From the NCBI GenBank assembly GCA_016178135.1, contig JACOTW010000010.1, forward strand, positions 1 through 44,853: a stretch of DNA of 44,853 nucleotides, read 5' to 3'. Both the position numbers and the translations under genes were made by a program. A model generated the notes under the pieces. That model made no database searches. It saw only the letters and a program-made list of their open reading frames with translations, and was not told the DNA's origin. How positions within the stretch are numbered: the first letter of the stretch is position 1; every line of letters begins with the position of its first letter. Source of the DNA: Candidatus Saccharimonadota bacterium. GTDB taxonomy: Bacteria > Patescibacteriota > Saccharimonadia > Saccharimonadales > JACOTW01. Positions 17,617-25,489 of the stretch are shown here, in pieces.

Positions 17617-18558
17617 ATGAAAGCATTTATATTTGATCCGCTTTGGGAAGAGCTAGTAACTGATGAGTTGCTCGATAAGCTAAAAGCGAGCAACGTTGAA
17701 CCTATAGTTACAACAAAAATTGCACCGCTAAGCGAGTGTACTGCCTTATTCGAGGGCGATGACGAACGGATAATTTGCGTCAATCCCGATTATGTTAGTT
17801 GGAAACTCAAGTCTGATGACTACAAAGGCATTCCAAATCTAAAGGCAATACTTGGTGCAGCAACCTCTTTTTCTTGGATTGATGAAAGCTATGCAAATGA
17901 AAACGGCATAACTATTGCAAATGTCCGCAGTTTCTCAACACAAGCCGTTGCAGAATGGGCTGTGGCAATGCTGTTCAATGTTGCACGACAAGTGCCGAGG
18001 TTAATAAAAGACGGCTTTCCATTAGATTTTGATAAAGACTTTATGAAATATAGAGGTGTGGAACTACACGGCAAAACTGTCGGTATCATCGGTCTTGGTA
18101 ATATCGGTAGTGCAATAGCAAAACGATGTATTGGGCTTGGTATGAACGTAACTTACTGGTCAAAATCGCCAAAAGAAAGCGACTATAAGTACGCAGAGTT
18201 AGCCGAACTTTTTGCAAAATCAGACGTTATTTTCCCAACGATGGCACTCAACAATGAAACCAAAAACCTTATAACGCCTGAGCTACTCAAGTCAATGAAA
18301 GTATCTGCTATGTTTATCAGTGTCGTTCACGAGCTTTTTGATGAACAGCTTATTCTGAGTATGGTAAAAGACCGCAAACTCTTCGGGTTTGGCTATGAGG
18401 CTAGTCCAGCTACTTTCAGCGGACACGAGGGCAACGTGTGGGCTGCACCTGCCTATGCTTGGGTTACGGATGGTTCAATGAATAATGTGATGACAAAATG
18501 GGTTGAAAATATGGTGGATGCAGCTAATGGAAAGTTCCCGAATAAGGTAAACCAATGA
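17617..18558 (+). CDS. 2-hydroxyacid dehydrogenase-like protein without the catalytic residues
   Basis: A 313-residue homolog of D-isomer-specific 2-hydroxyacid dehydrogenases. The NAD-binding domain is intact: LHGKTVGIIGLGNIGSAIAK (GxGxxG near residue 158), the preceding STQAVAEWAVAMLFNVARQ dimer helix, and TPELLKSMKVSAMFI. The catalytic triad is not: the usual NTARG arginine segment reads SVVHE, the DVFxxEP glutamate segment reads YEASPAT, and the TPHIA histidine segment reads APAYAW. It may bind NAD without dehydrogenase activity, or catalyse something else. AAAGG lies 12 bases before the ATG. It follows brnA by 55 bases, and element B3 begins 6 bases after its TGA stop. Confidence 0.85.
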   Translation: MKAFIFDPLWEELVTDELLDKLKASNVEPIVTTKIAPLSECTALFEGDDERIICVNPDYVSWKLKSDDYKGIPNLKAILGAATSFSWIDESYANENGITIANVRSFSTQAVAEWAVAMLFNVARQVPRLIKDGFPLDFDKDFMKYRGVELHGKTVGIIGLGNIGSAIAKRCIGLGMNVTYWSKSPKESDYKYAELAELFAKSDVIFPTMALNNETKNLITPELLKSMKVSAMFISVVHELFDEQLILSMVKDRKLFGFGYEASPATFSGHEGNVWAAPAYAWVTDGSMNNVMTKWVENMVDAANGKFPNKVNQ

Positions 18559-18564
18559 AAACTA

Positions 18565-18702
18565 TAGTCCCCGCAAAACAAATTCGTGGGTTTTTGAAGC
18601 AATGATCTTTGAGCCAAAAACTGACTTTTCCGAGAGAGACATATCCTTAGATACGTTGAACGAGGAAAGGCGGTTTTGGGCCAAAGAGGGTGATTCGAAA
18701 AC
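18565..18702 (+). repeat. Family B element, copy B3, truncated
   Basis: Starts with TAGTCCCCGCAAAACAAATT after a TA, matches copy B2 almost base for base for about 138 bases, and stops abruptly after GATTCGAAAA, lacking the right inverted repeat. It lies directly after the dehydrogenase homolog. The stretch 18703-18828 holds nothing I can name. Confidence 0.85.
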
Positions 18703-18828
18703 ACTTAGTGTTGCGCCAAAACTGCCCGATGCCCGAGTAGCTCGTAGCTGAATATCTGGCTTTCGATATAGTCTTTGAACTTTTTACTGATTCTAGAGTT
18801 CTTTCAATTAAATATTTGATACGATTTT

Positions 18829-19071
18829 TTAGGCAGCTTTTTGTTCTAGGTGAGAGATGCGGGTTTCGTGATCTTTTAACTGTGAATCTGTGGTTTCGTT
18901 TGAACTTTCCAACGCTTCCGCAACGGATTCAGAAAGATCATCAATTTTGGCGCTCAATTTATCATCTAGGTTTTTAATATCAGATTTAATGCCAGATTTA
19001 ATATCAGAAGTATGTTGAGACACCGTTGCTGCGATAAATTGCTTTAAGTCTTGAATCGTATCTTCATCCAT
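18829..19071 (-). CDS. Small coiled-coil protein
   Basis: An 80-residue, highly charged helical protein without cysteine, beginning MDEDTIQDLKQFIAATVSQH. Heptad-like spacing of leucine, isoleucine and valine runs through LDDKLSAKIDDLSESVAEAL to the C-terminal ISHLEQKAA. Probably oligomeric. Function unknown; no transmembrane segment. No Shine-Dalgarno sequence precedes the ATG. The composition and sustained heptads argue for a real gene. Confidence 0.6.
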   Translation of the reverse strand: MDEDTIQDLKQFIAATVSQHTSDIKSGIKSDIKNLDDKLSAKIDDLSESVAEALESSNETTDSQLKDHETRISHLEQKAA

Positions 19072-19150
19072 AAATCTATTTTAGCATAAAATAGTGTGGT
19101 CTAGGTGGGGCGTGGCCAGTTGTTTGATTTTGAAGAGGCCACGAATTATG

Positions 19151-19164
19151 TCACCCGCACCAAA
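19151..19164 (+). repeat. Candidate attachment site, right copy
   Basis: TCACCCGCACCAAA exactly repeats the tRNA-Gly 3' end at 16834-16847. It is followed 15 bases later by an intrinsic terminator on the plus strand, as expected for the displaced end of a tRNA transcription unit. Confidence 0.45.
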
Positions 19165-19178
19165 AATGGAGCAAAATC

Positions 19179-19203
19179 GGACACTTCGGTGTCCTTTTTC
19201 TTT
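19179..19203 (+). terminator. Strong intrinsic terminator, plus strand
   Basis: GGACAC-TTCG-GTGTCC followed by TTTTTCTTT. There is no plus-strand gene directly upstream, so it either ended the original tRNA-Gly transcript or serves a small RNA not visible here. Confidence 0.8.
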
Positions 19204-19249
19204 CCCGCCAATCTGTAAAGTAGAGCCAGGAGCCGATAATTTTTGTTCC

Positions 19250-19309
19250 AATTGAGTTAAAGCTGACAAAGCGTAACACCTGTTACGGTGCGAAAGCTTT
19301 GACTCAATT
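19250..19309. repeat. 60-bp palindrome
   Basis: AATTGAGTTAAAGCT at the left is nearly complementary to AAAGCTTTGACTCAATT at the right, with a second nested stem CGTAAC (19272-19277)/GTTACG (19282-19287). It could form a long hairpin or cruciform. It lies beyond the stop of the FAD-linked oxidase gene and shows no similarity to families A-C. Confidence 0.7.
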
Positions 19310-19372
19310 TGGGGCAAAAAGGGCGGTTTCTGGACTACGGAGTTATTTTGCAAGAGTTTAGTAGCCAGTCAT

Positions 19373-21010
19373 TTAACTTCGAGGCATGTGGTCATAAAGA
19401 TGATCCATCGAATATTCATTACGTAGCAGTGGCTTAATATCATCGATAGTAACATTAACTTTTACGCCCGGATTTAAGATACCGTATGGGTCAAAGATTT
19501 GCTTTACTTTCTGAAACAAAGCATACATGTCTTCGCCATATAACTGGGATAAATAAGGGGCTCTTAGGCGGCCGTCATTATCTTCCCCGCTCGTACTGCC
19601 TCCTAGGCTAATTACCATCGTATAGTAATCGTCTAGTAGCTTGAATACTTTTTGCCTGTCGCCAACTTGGCTAAGATCAAAGAAAGGTTGTATATGCAAA
19701 TTAGCACTGCCAGCATGACCCCAAACTGCAGGTTTTAGATTGTATCTATCAAAGATTTCGTATATTGCCTGTAGGTATTCGTTGAATTTATCTACCGGAA
19801 CAACGCCATCTTCGATAATCGGCAGAGCTTTGGCCATTCCCTCCGCGTGAGTTAATAGAGCCGCAGTACTGTGTCGAATCTTCCATAGATCTTCTTTTTT
19901 ATTTGGTTCTGTTTGAATTTGAAAATTAACCTGATAACGCTTTAATATCTTGCTTGTTTTTTTGGCCATACGCTTTTGGCTACGATCGTTTGCATTATCA
20001 AATTCTATAAGCAAAACCAGTTTTGGAAAAGGAGCGTCAATGATACCTTTCAATTGATTAGGATTATTTTCTTGGATAAAGTTAAGTAAATGCTCGTCAA
20101 CAACCTCAATTGCACTCGGAACTTCCGATAAATTGCGTAGCTCGGCAATAATTTGCTCGGCAACTTGCGTATCATCACAAAAAGCCGCTATAAGGGTCGA
20201 CTCTGCACTATGAACTTGAGTTTTTATGGTTGCCTCTGTTACGATTCCTAACGTACCTTGAGAGCCAACAATAAGTGGCGTCAGGTCAAATGATCCATCC
20301 TTACGCTTCACATCAGCCAGCGCATAACCAGCAGTGTTTTTTGTTACGTTCAACTGTGCTTGTTCAAGGATTTCGGTACTTTCATCAAGAATAGTGTCTA
20401 GATTGCGATATATTTCACCTTCAAACGTAGCAAGCCCAAGTTTTTTATTGAGCTCTCGTTTACTCAATCGTTTTGTTTCAATAACTTCGCCATTGGCCAA
20501 AACAACACGTAAACTTTTGACATAATCGCGAGTCGCACCATATTTGACACTCTTTTCACCGCTCGCGTTATTGGCAATAGCACCACCAATCGTACTATAT
20601 TCAATCGAGGCCGGAAAAGGTGGCAAAAAACGGTTATGAGTATGTAGTGTTTGCTGGAGTTTGCCATAGTTGATCCCCGGCTCAACTACAACACTGCCAG
20701 TTTTAGAATCAAGCTCAAGAACACGATTCATGTGGGCCGGAAAAACCAGCATAACCCCGTAGCCCAGTGCTGCGCCGCCTTGATCTGTTCCAGCTCCGCG
20801 CGCAGTTATAGGAATTACCCGTCCACGTTCTGCCAGTTGCCAACTAAAACGAGCGGTTTTACGAACATCGTTTTCGTTCCGAGGATAAACTACAATTGAA
20901 GGCATGATCTGAAAAATACTATTGTCAGTTGAAAAATACTTGCGGGCATCCGAACTTGTCGTTACTTCGCCCACCAAATGTTCCTGCAGGTAGTATGCAA
21001 TCTTGCTCAT
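19373..21010 (-). CDS. FAD-linked oxidase, GlcD/D-lactate dehydrogenase family
   Basis: A flavoenzyme of about 545 residues with the FAD_binding_4 (PCMH) domain: VVYPRNENDVRKTARFSW, ITARGAGTDQGGAALG, VEPGINYGKLQQTL and the IGGAIANNASGEKSVKYGAT flavin-binding loop. The C-terminal FAD-oxidase domain has VWGHAGSANLHIQPFF, EIFDRY and the final FDPYGILNPGVKV. Members oxidise 2-hydroxyacids such as D-lactate or glycolate and pass electrons to a carrier. Specificity cannot be decided here. The ATG at 21010 (MSKIAYYLQEHL) is preferred; an in-frame ATG 12 bases upstream is possible. No electron-transfer partner is nearby. Confidence 0.9.
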   Translation of the reverse strand: MSKIAYYLQEHLVGEVTTSSDARKYFSTDNSIFQIMPSIVVYPRNENDVRKTARFSWQLAERGRVIPITARGAGTDQGGAALGYGVMLVFPAHMNRVLELDSKTGSVVVEPGINYGKLQQTLHTHNRFLPPFPASIEYSTIGGAIANNASGEKSVKYGATRDYVKSLRVVLANGEVIETKRLSKRELNKKLGLATFEGEIYRNLDTILDESTEILEQAQLNVTKNTAGYALADVKRKDGSFDLTPLIVGSQGTLGIVTEATIKTQVHSAESTLIAAFCDDTQVAEQIIAELRNLSEVPSAIEVVDEHLLNFIQENNPNQLKGIIDAPFPKLVLLIEFDNANDRSQKRMAKKTSKILKRYQVNFQIQTEPNKKEDLWKIRHSTAALLTHAEGMAKALPIIEDGVVPVDKFNEYLQAIYEIFDRYNLKPAVWGHAGSANLHIQPFFDLSQVGDRQKVFKLLDDYYTMVISLGGSTSGEDNDGRLRAPYLSQLYGEDMYALFQKVKQIFDPYGILNPGVKVNVTIDDIKPLLRNEYSMDHLYDHMPRS

Positions 21011-21174
21011 AGATAAAATCAATCCCCCTTGTTTCGTGAAAGCTTTAGCGTCTTCTCAAGATATAATACCACATTGAAAGTGAAAGATTGAGGATCCTAG
21101 CTGGAACAAACGGCGGGGCTAGTCATTCTCTCATTCAGCTTTTTGTAAGAAAGCAGGTTCGAGCCTTGTTGTTT

Positions 21175-21261
21175 TGGTGGGGATGAGAGGACTTGAACCT
21201 CCACGAGATTACTCTCACTAGCTCCTGAAGCTAGCGCGTCTACCAATTCCGCCACATCCCC
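21175..21261 (-). tRNA. tRNA-Leu(CAG)
   Basis: A class II tRNA with acceptor GGGGATG/CATCCCC, anticodon stem CTAGC/GCTAG around TTCAGGA (anticodon CAG), long variable arm, T arm GGAGG-TTCAAGT-CCTCT and encoded CCA. Confidence 0.95.
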
Positions 21262-21390
21262 ATAGTAATGATTATAAGGTTCAAGAAATAAATTGAAAGG
21301 ACTTGGTCACGTTCCGCGACCCCGAAACTTCACTATTGGCAACAAGTTGCCATCGGAAGGTTTCCTTGCGAAGTGCCACAGGCACTTCTC

Positions 21391-21455
21391 ACCTCCACGA
21401 GATTGCTCTCACTAGCTCCTGAAGCTAGCGCGTCTACCAATTCCGCCACATCCCC
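21391..21455 (-). pseudogene. 5' part of a second tRNA-Leu(CAG) copy
   Basis: Repeats the intact tRNA from its 5' end through the anticodon and variable arms (one difference in the variable arm) to the first strand of the T stem. It then diverges into a GAAGTGCC/GGCACTTC palindrome. The T loop and 3' acceptor strand are missing, so it cannot make a tRNA. Confidence 0.85.
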
Positions 21456-21492
21456 ATGTATCAGCCCAATATATTGTAATACGTCTGTGTGA

Positions 21493-23274
21493 TTATTTGG
21501 CAACTTTTTCTTGCAAAATCATCCAGTTTTCAACGTTAGCATAGCGGTCTGTAGCATGATTTATGAGGCTTGAATCAAAACCGAAAATACCTCCATAACT
21601 TGCATAGAGAAAATTTGGCTGGTAAAGAACAAGAGCTGGCGCATCAACGCGCCATGCTTCTAGAAACGACCGATATTTCGCGGATCGAACCGCCGGATCT
21701 GATCTGGTACGTCCAGCTTCAAGTGCCGCATCAGCTTGTTTAGATGTATATTCCGATAAATTCAGGCGATTAGCGGATCGCGGATCGGCTTGCGAACTAT
21801 GCCAAAACGGGAAAACGTCAGGATCTGACCCAATCGAAATCCCAAACAACAAAACATCATAGGCATGGCTTGAAATACTTACCTGCAAATCACTGTCCGG
21901 CTGTAAAGTTACCTTTACGTCCACACCTATCGCGCGCCATTGATCACGCAAGGACTGGGCAATGGCCGTGTAATCACTGGTGTTCTGCGAATATAGTTGA
22001 AGATTAAGCTTGGTGCTACCTTTGGCGCGCAACCCATCTTTACCCTTGAGCCATCCGGCATCATCCAGCAACCTGTTAGCTTCGGCAATATTTTGCGGAA
22101 ATTGCACTATGTTTTTATCGTAGCCAGGCTGTGATTTTAGAAGTGGCGATTTGGCAATACTTACCGAAGAATTAATTTTTTTGATGGCCGCATTAACGTC
22201 TACGGCCATAACAAGCGCCTGCCTAACTCGTTGATCGCTTAATAATGGTTGGGTTGTTTTAAAGAAAGCCAGCACTTCGCCATTAATTGGTATATTGTAG
22301 GTTTTTATATCAGTGATACTCTTTAGATTATCGGGTATCGTCTCAAGACCGGCAGCACCGTTAAGCTCGCGCGAGTTTAGACTTTCTAACAAATGTTGCT
22401 CGTTATGGAATGCTCGAACAATAAAATGCTGTAGCTTTGGTTGGCCACGATAAAAGGCACCGTTAGGAACCAGGCCAACTTGTTCTTCTCTGTCATCTGG
22501 GTTATTTCCGCGAACCTCGATAGTTTCCCATTTAAACGGCCCCGATCCCACTGGACGCGAAACATTAAAGCCAGCTGAACGCAATTGAGCAGCGGGGATA
22601 CCAACAAGCAAATGTTTGGGCACTATACCGTTTGTCAAACTATACTTAAACGAACTTAGAGCGTTTGGTAGCGTAAACACAACTGTCAGCGAGTCTTTGG
22701 CTTCTACCTTAATACCTTGCCAGCTATAAAAAAGCGGTGATTTGGCATCTGGATTTTGGATAGTTTGATAGGTAAAAACTACGTCGTCTGCCGTAAGCGA
22801 ACGGCCATCGTGCCAGACAATATTTTTACGCAACGTAACTATATAGTGCGTGCCCCGATCATCTACTGTTAAACTTTCCGCCAGATCACCTACAAGATTG
22901 CTCTGATGATCATAACGCATCAAGCCGGAAAAGACTAAGCGTGCAACACTACTATCTACGGGGTTAGTAGCATATAAGGGATTGGCATTAGTAAAGGTAC
23001 CGAGTACACCTTCTGTAAATGTACCGCCAACAGCCGGTTTAAAAACTTGGTAGTACTGTCCCAATCCGCGTAACTGCACGGTTATGCCAATAATTAGTAA
23101 AATGAAAAGTGCTATCCATGAGACTACAAAACGCCGCACCTGTACTAGCCTGCCCAGCCTACGAAAGAGATGTCTATCTAAATGCTCTTCGGCATTAATA
23201 CTAAAATCTTCAACCTGGCGCTTACCAAGACGTAGACGCCGACGCCACCGTAATTTGGTCATCCGATTTATCAT
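21493..23274 (-). CDS. Family 5 extracellular peptide-binding protein (OppA-like)
   Basis: A 593-residue protein with a very basic cytoplasmic start, one transmembrane helix (about residues 51-69) and a large extracellular solute-binding domain (SBP_bac_5). It has FTEGVLGTFTNANPLYATN, DSSVARLVFSGLMRYD, the family signature VWHDGRSLTADDVVFTYQTI, YNIPINGEVLAFFKT and DQRVRQALVMAVDVNAAI. Such proteins capture oligopeptides for an ABC importer, consistent with an organism dependent on uptake. No permease or ATPase gene adjoins. It is anchored by an uncleaved-looking helix; no lipobox cysteine is seen. Translation may begin at 23274 or at the internal ATG 23262. It lies 11 bases after secG. Confidence 0.88.
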   Translation of the reverse strand: MINRMTKLRWRRRLRLGKRQVEDFSINAEEHLDRHLFRRLGRLVQVRRFVVSWIALFILLIIGITVQLRGLGQYYQVFKPAVGGTFTEGVLGTFTNANPLYATNPVDSSVARLVFSGLMRYDHQSNLVGDLAESLTVDDRGTHYIVTLRKNIVWHDGRSLTADDVVFTYQTIQNPDAKSPLFYSWQGIKVEAKDSLTVVFTLPNALSSFKYSLTNGIVPKHLLVGIPAAQLRSAGFNVSRPVGSGPFKWETIEVRGNNPDDREEQVGLVPNGAFYRGQPKLQHFIVRAFHNEQHLLESLNSRELNGAAGLETIPDNLKSITDIKTYNIPINGEVLAFFKTTQPLLSDQRVRQALVMAVDVNAAIKKINSSVSIAKSPLLKSQPGYDKNIVQFPQNIAEANRLLDDAGWLKGKDGLRAKGSTKLNLQLYSQNTSDYTAIAQSLRDQWRAIGVDVKVTLQPDSDLQVSISSHAYDVLLFGISIGSDPDVFPFWHSSQADPRSANRLNLSEYTSKQADAALEAGRTRSDPAVRSAKYRSFLEAWRVDAPALVLYQPNFLYASYGGIFGFDSSLINHATDRYANVENWMILQEKVAK

Positions 23275-23285
23275 AATTGAATAGC

Positions 23286-23498
23286 CTAAACAACGATGCC
23301 CAGAATCAAAGAGGCCGCAAATATAAACGCCAGCATAATAGTCATCTGGTGTAGCGTCCTATCAGAACCACGTCGAACTGTATTTATTTCGCCACCGCCA
23401 CCCATGCCAGCACCAAGGGATGCTCCGCGTGTTTGAATCAAAATAAGTATTGTCATAAGTATCATTGAACCAATAGCAATATAATTATAAATACTCAT
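23286..23498 (-). CDS. secG: Preprotein translocase subunit SecG
   Basis: A 70-residue protein with two transmembrane helices (about 5-22 and 50-68) around a glycine-rich cytoplasmic loop (GASLGAGMGGGGEINTVRRG), the hallmark of SecG. It assists SecYE in protein export. It is followed by the peptide-binding protein. A family A copy separates it from the upstream holin-like gene. Confidence 0.92.
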   Translation of the reverse strand: MSIYNYIAIGSMILMTILILIQTRGASLGAGMGGGGEINTVRRGSDRTLHQMTIMLAFIFAASLILGIVV

Positions 23499-23585
23499 CA
23501 GAAAATTCCTCCAAATCTTATTTTCGACGCATTATTGATAATGTGGTAATTTAATTCATGCCAATATCGGAAATTAACAACTATA

Positions 23586-23743
23586 CTGGACTTAAGCGAA
23601 ATCGCTTGTTCCCAAATTGAATCAGCTCGAATAAAAGCAGTTTTATCTGAAGAAGAGGTATCTGTAGATACATCGAAAGCAGAAAAACTGTTTGTAGCCG
23701 AGGCTAGTCGGTCTAGAGATAAGATAGCTTTGCGTGAGTCCAT
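23586..23743 (+). repeat. Family A palindromic element, copy A4 (full length)
   Basis: A 158-bp intergenic copy between the holin-like gene and secG, diverged (CTGGACTTAAGCG left end; right end GAGTCCAT), flanked by TATA at 23582-23585 and 23744-23747. The minus-strand frame through it joins secG's upstream region but is element-derived and not a real gene. Confidence 0.88.
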
Positions 23744-23757
23744 TATATGCATCATTT

Positions 23758-24132
23758 TTATTTCTCCTCCAGAATAGTTGACACTAGATAGTTTACCAAG
23801 CCAATGATCATGCCGGCAAGCATTGCGGCCCAGAAATTCGTAACCTGTAATTGTGAATATAATTTACTGACCAACATGACCATAAAGCCGTTAATAATAA
23901 GCATGAAAAATCCTAGACTAAAAAGAATTGCTGGCAATGATAGGATCACCAATATCGGCTTAATGACGATATTGACCAGGGCCAAAATTAGGCCAGCAAC
24001 AACGATAACGGTCAGTCGGCTGTCATAATTTATGCCTCCGCCCACAATACCCGCGGCGATCCATAAACCAAGGCTGCATACAAACCAGCGCAGTAGAAAA
24101 CTAACAAGAGGTTTGCGTTTCATTGTTGCCAT
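23758..24132 (-). CDS. Phage holin family 4-like small membrane protein
   Basis: About 124 residues with four hydrophobic helices (about 9-28, 39-56, 60-85, 99-118) and the conserved ALVNIVIKPILVILSLPAIL segment typical of the Phage_holin_4_2/YvlD-like family. Function in bacteria is unclear. The frame overlaps the end of pepP by 13 bases; a start at ATG 24123 (MKRKPLVSF) would reduce the overlap to 4 bases and is equally likely. Confidence 0.85.
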   Translation of the reverse strand: MATMKRKPLVSFLLRWFVCSLGLWIAAGIVGGGINYDSRLTVIVVAGLILALVNIVIKPILVILSLPAILFSLGFFMLIINGFMVMLVSKLYSQLQVTNFWAAMLAGMIIGLVNYLVSTILEEK

Positions 24133-25355
24133 TGTAACATAGCGGACGGAACTTTGCTTAGCAGATCTACACCGTTTTGAGTGATTAGTACATCGTCTTC
24201 TATTCGCACGCCAATACCTTCTTTGGGGATATAAATGCCTGGCTCGACCGTCAAGACCATCCCAGATTCAAGTCTATGTTCATAATCAGCGCTGTCATGA
24301 GCATCAAGCCCTAGATGATGAGAAACAGCATGTGGGAAAAACTGGCGAACTGATTCATGTTCAATAGTCTTTATGAGACCTAAAGATCTTAGTTTCTCGC
24401 CCATAAATTGCTCAACCTGGCTTTCGTATTCCCTAATTAATATCCCGGGCTTTAGGAGTTCTTCCGCAAAAGTTTTTACTTCATACACGGCTTCATATAT
24501 AGTTTTTTCGCGTTTACTGGGCTCTACTAGCCAGAACATTCTAGTAATGTCTGCCGCGTACTGATCTACCTCTGCACCTACATCCAACAGAACAAAACGG
24601 GCTTTTTGCAGATCATCATTATTTTTAAGATAGTGAATAACACAGGCGTTTGCCCCGCTAGCCACAATAGGCGTAAAAGCGTGACCGCTAGCCCCCCGCT
24701 TACGAAAACCTCTCGTTATATCGGCTTCTATCTCGTATTCATTTTTATAAAATCCGAGCCGCCGCTTAACATCATTGAGAGTTTTGCCAGTAATATCAAT
24801 TGCCTGGCGTAGCGCTTGAAGCTCTGGTGCTTGTTTGACCATTCTCATGGTGGCAAGATGCTGGCGTAAATCCAAAAGTTTTATTTCCGAATTAATATCT
24901 TTGATTTTTTCTAATAAATTCGCACGTGCAGGATTAGTAAAAAAACCATGGGAATCAACGTATGTAGCACTAGCACCCAGGGTTGCAATATGTTTTGCCC
25001 GTTTCAGGCGACTCTCCACCTGCTTCCAGCCAGTTTTTGTATCAAATACCGTTTCTATACCTGAACGTCGAACTAATTCTTCAACGTTTATAGCACCATC
25101 AAAAGTTATTTGATGTGATTCTTGATTTGAGAGAATTAGATATTCCTTGTCTTTATCCAAGACCAGGATGATATCCGGCTCGTCAATACCTGTCAGATAC
25201 CAAAAACTACTGTCTTGTCTGAAAGGAAAAGATGTGTCAGCATTACGTTGAAGTAAACCATTAGCCGTCAATACAATAGGCGCAGTGCCAGTAAACAGGG
25301 CTCGTAATTTTGCCCTATTCCCAATAAAAAAATCCGCCGTAAACCCAGTTTCCAT
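24120..25355 (-). CDS. pepP: Xaa-Pro aminopeptidase (M24B)
   Basis: A metallopeptidase that removes an N-terminal residue preceding proline. The 411-residue protein has the N-terminal creatinase-like domain (RNADTSFPFRQDSSFWYLTG) and the pita-bread catalytic domain. Metal ligands are visible in order: aspartates in LLDVGAEVDQYAADITRMFW, histidine in HAVSHHLGLDAHD, glutamates in LTVEPGIY and VRIEDDVLI. I chose ATG 25355 (METGFTADFFIGNRAK) rather than the upstream ATG because family similarity starts here. It fits with peptide scavenging beside the peptide-binding protein. Confidence 0.93.
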   Translation of the reverse strand: METGFTADFFIGNRAKLRALFTGTAPIVLTANGLLQRNADTSFPFRQDSSFWYLTGIDEPDIILVLDKDKEYLILSNQESHQITFDGAINVEELVRRSGIETVFDTKTGWKQVESRLKRAKHIATLGASATYVDSHGFFTNPARANLLEKIKDINSEIKLLDLRQHLATMRMVKQAPELQALRQAIDITGKTLNDVKRRLGFYKNEYEIEADITRGFRKRGASGHAFTPIVASGANACVIHYLKNNDDLQKARFVLLDVGAEVDQYAADITRMFWLVEPSKREKTIYEAVYEVKTFAEELLKPGILIREYESQVEQFMGEKLRSLGLIKTIEHESVRQFFPHAVSHHLGLDAHDSADYEHRLESGMVLTVEPGIYIPKEGIGVRIEDDVLITQNGVDLLSKVPSAMLQWQQ

Positions 25356-25437
25356 AATCAGCCTATAAGTATAGCAGTTCAAGACCACCCAGTACATACT
25401 TCACGCCCAACGCCCGCCCATCAACTGGATCCTGACA

Positions 25438-25489
25438 TTCTATTACCCCCCTTTGCTCGGGGTATGACCCAATAGCACTACGGGGGGTG
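25438..25489. other. GC-rich inverted repeat between uvrC and pepP
   Basis: ACCCCCC and GGGGGGT pair across about 34 bases with an inner GGGGTATGACCC stem. It lies directly after the uvrC stop. It lacks a T tract, so a transcript-stabilising or weak terminating hairpin is a guess. Confidence 0.4.

Noticed and set aside
19090-19203. tmRNA or other known RNA ending at the plus-strand terminator
   Set aside because: No tRNA-like T arm or acceptor pairing could be found before the CACCCGCACCA sequence.
23498-23755. 85-codon minus frame upstream of secG
   Set aside because: Composed mainly of element A4; no independent protein-like sequence.
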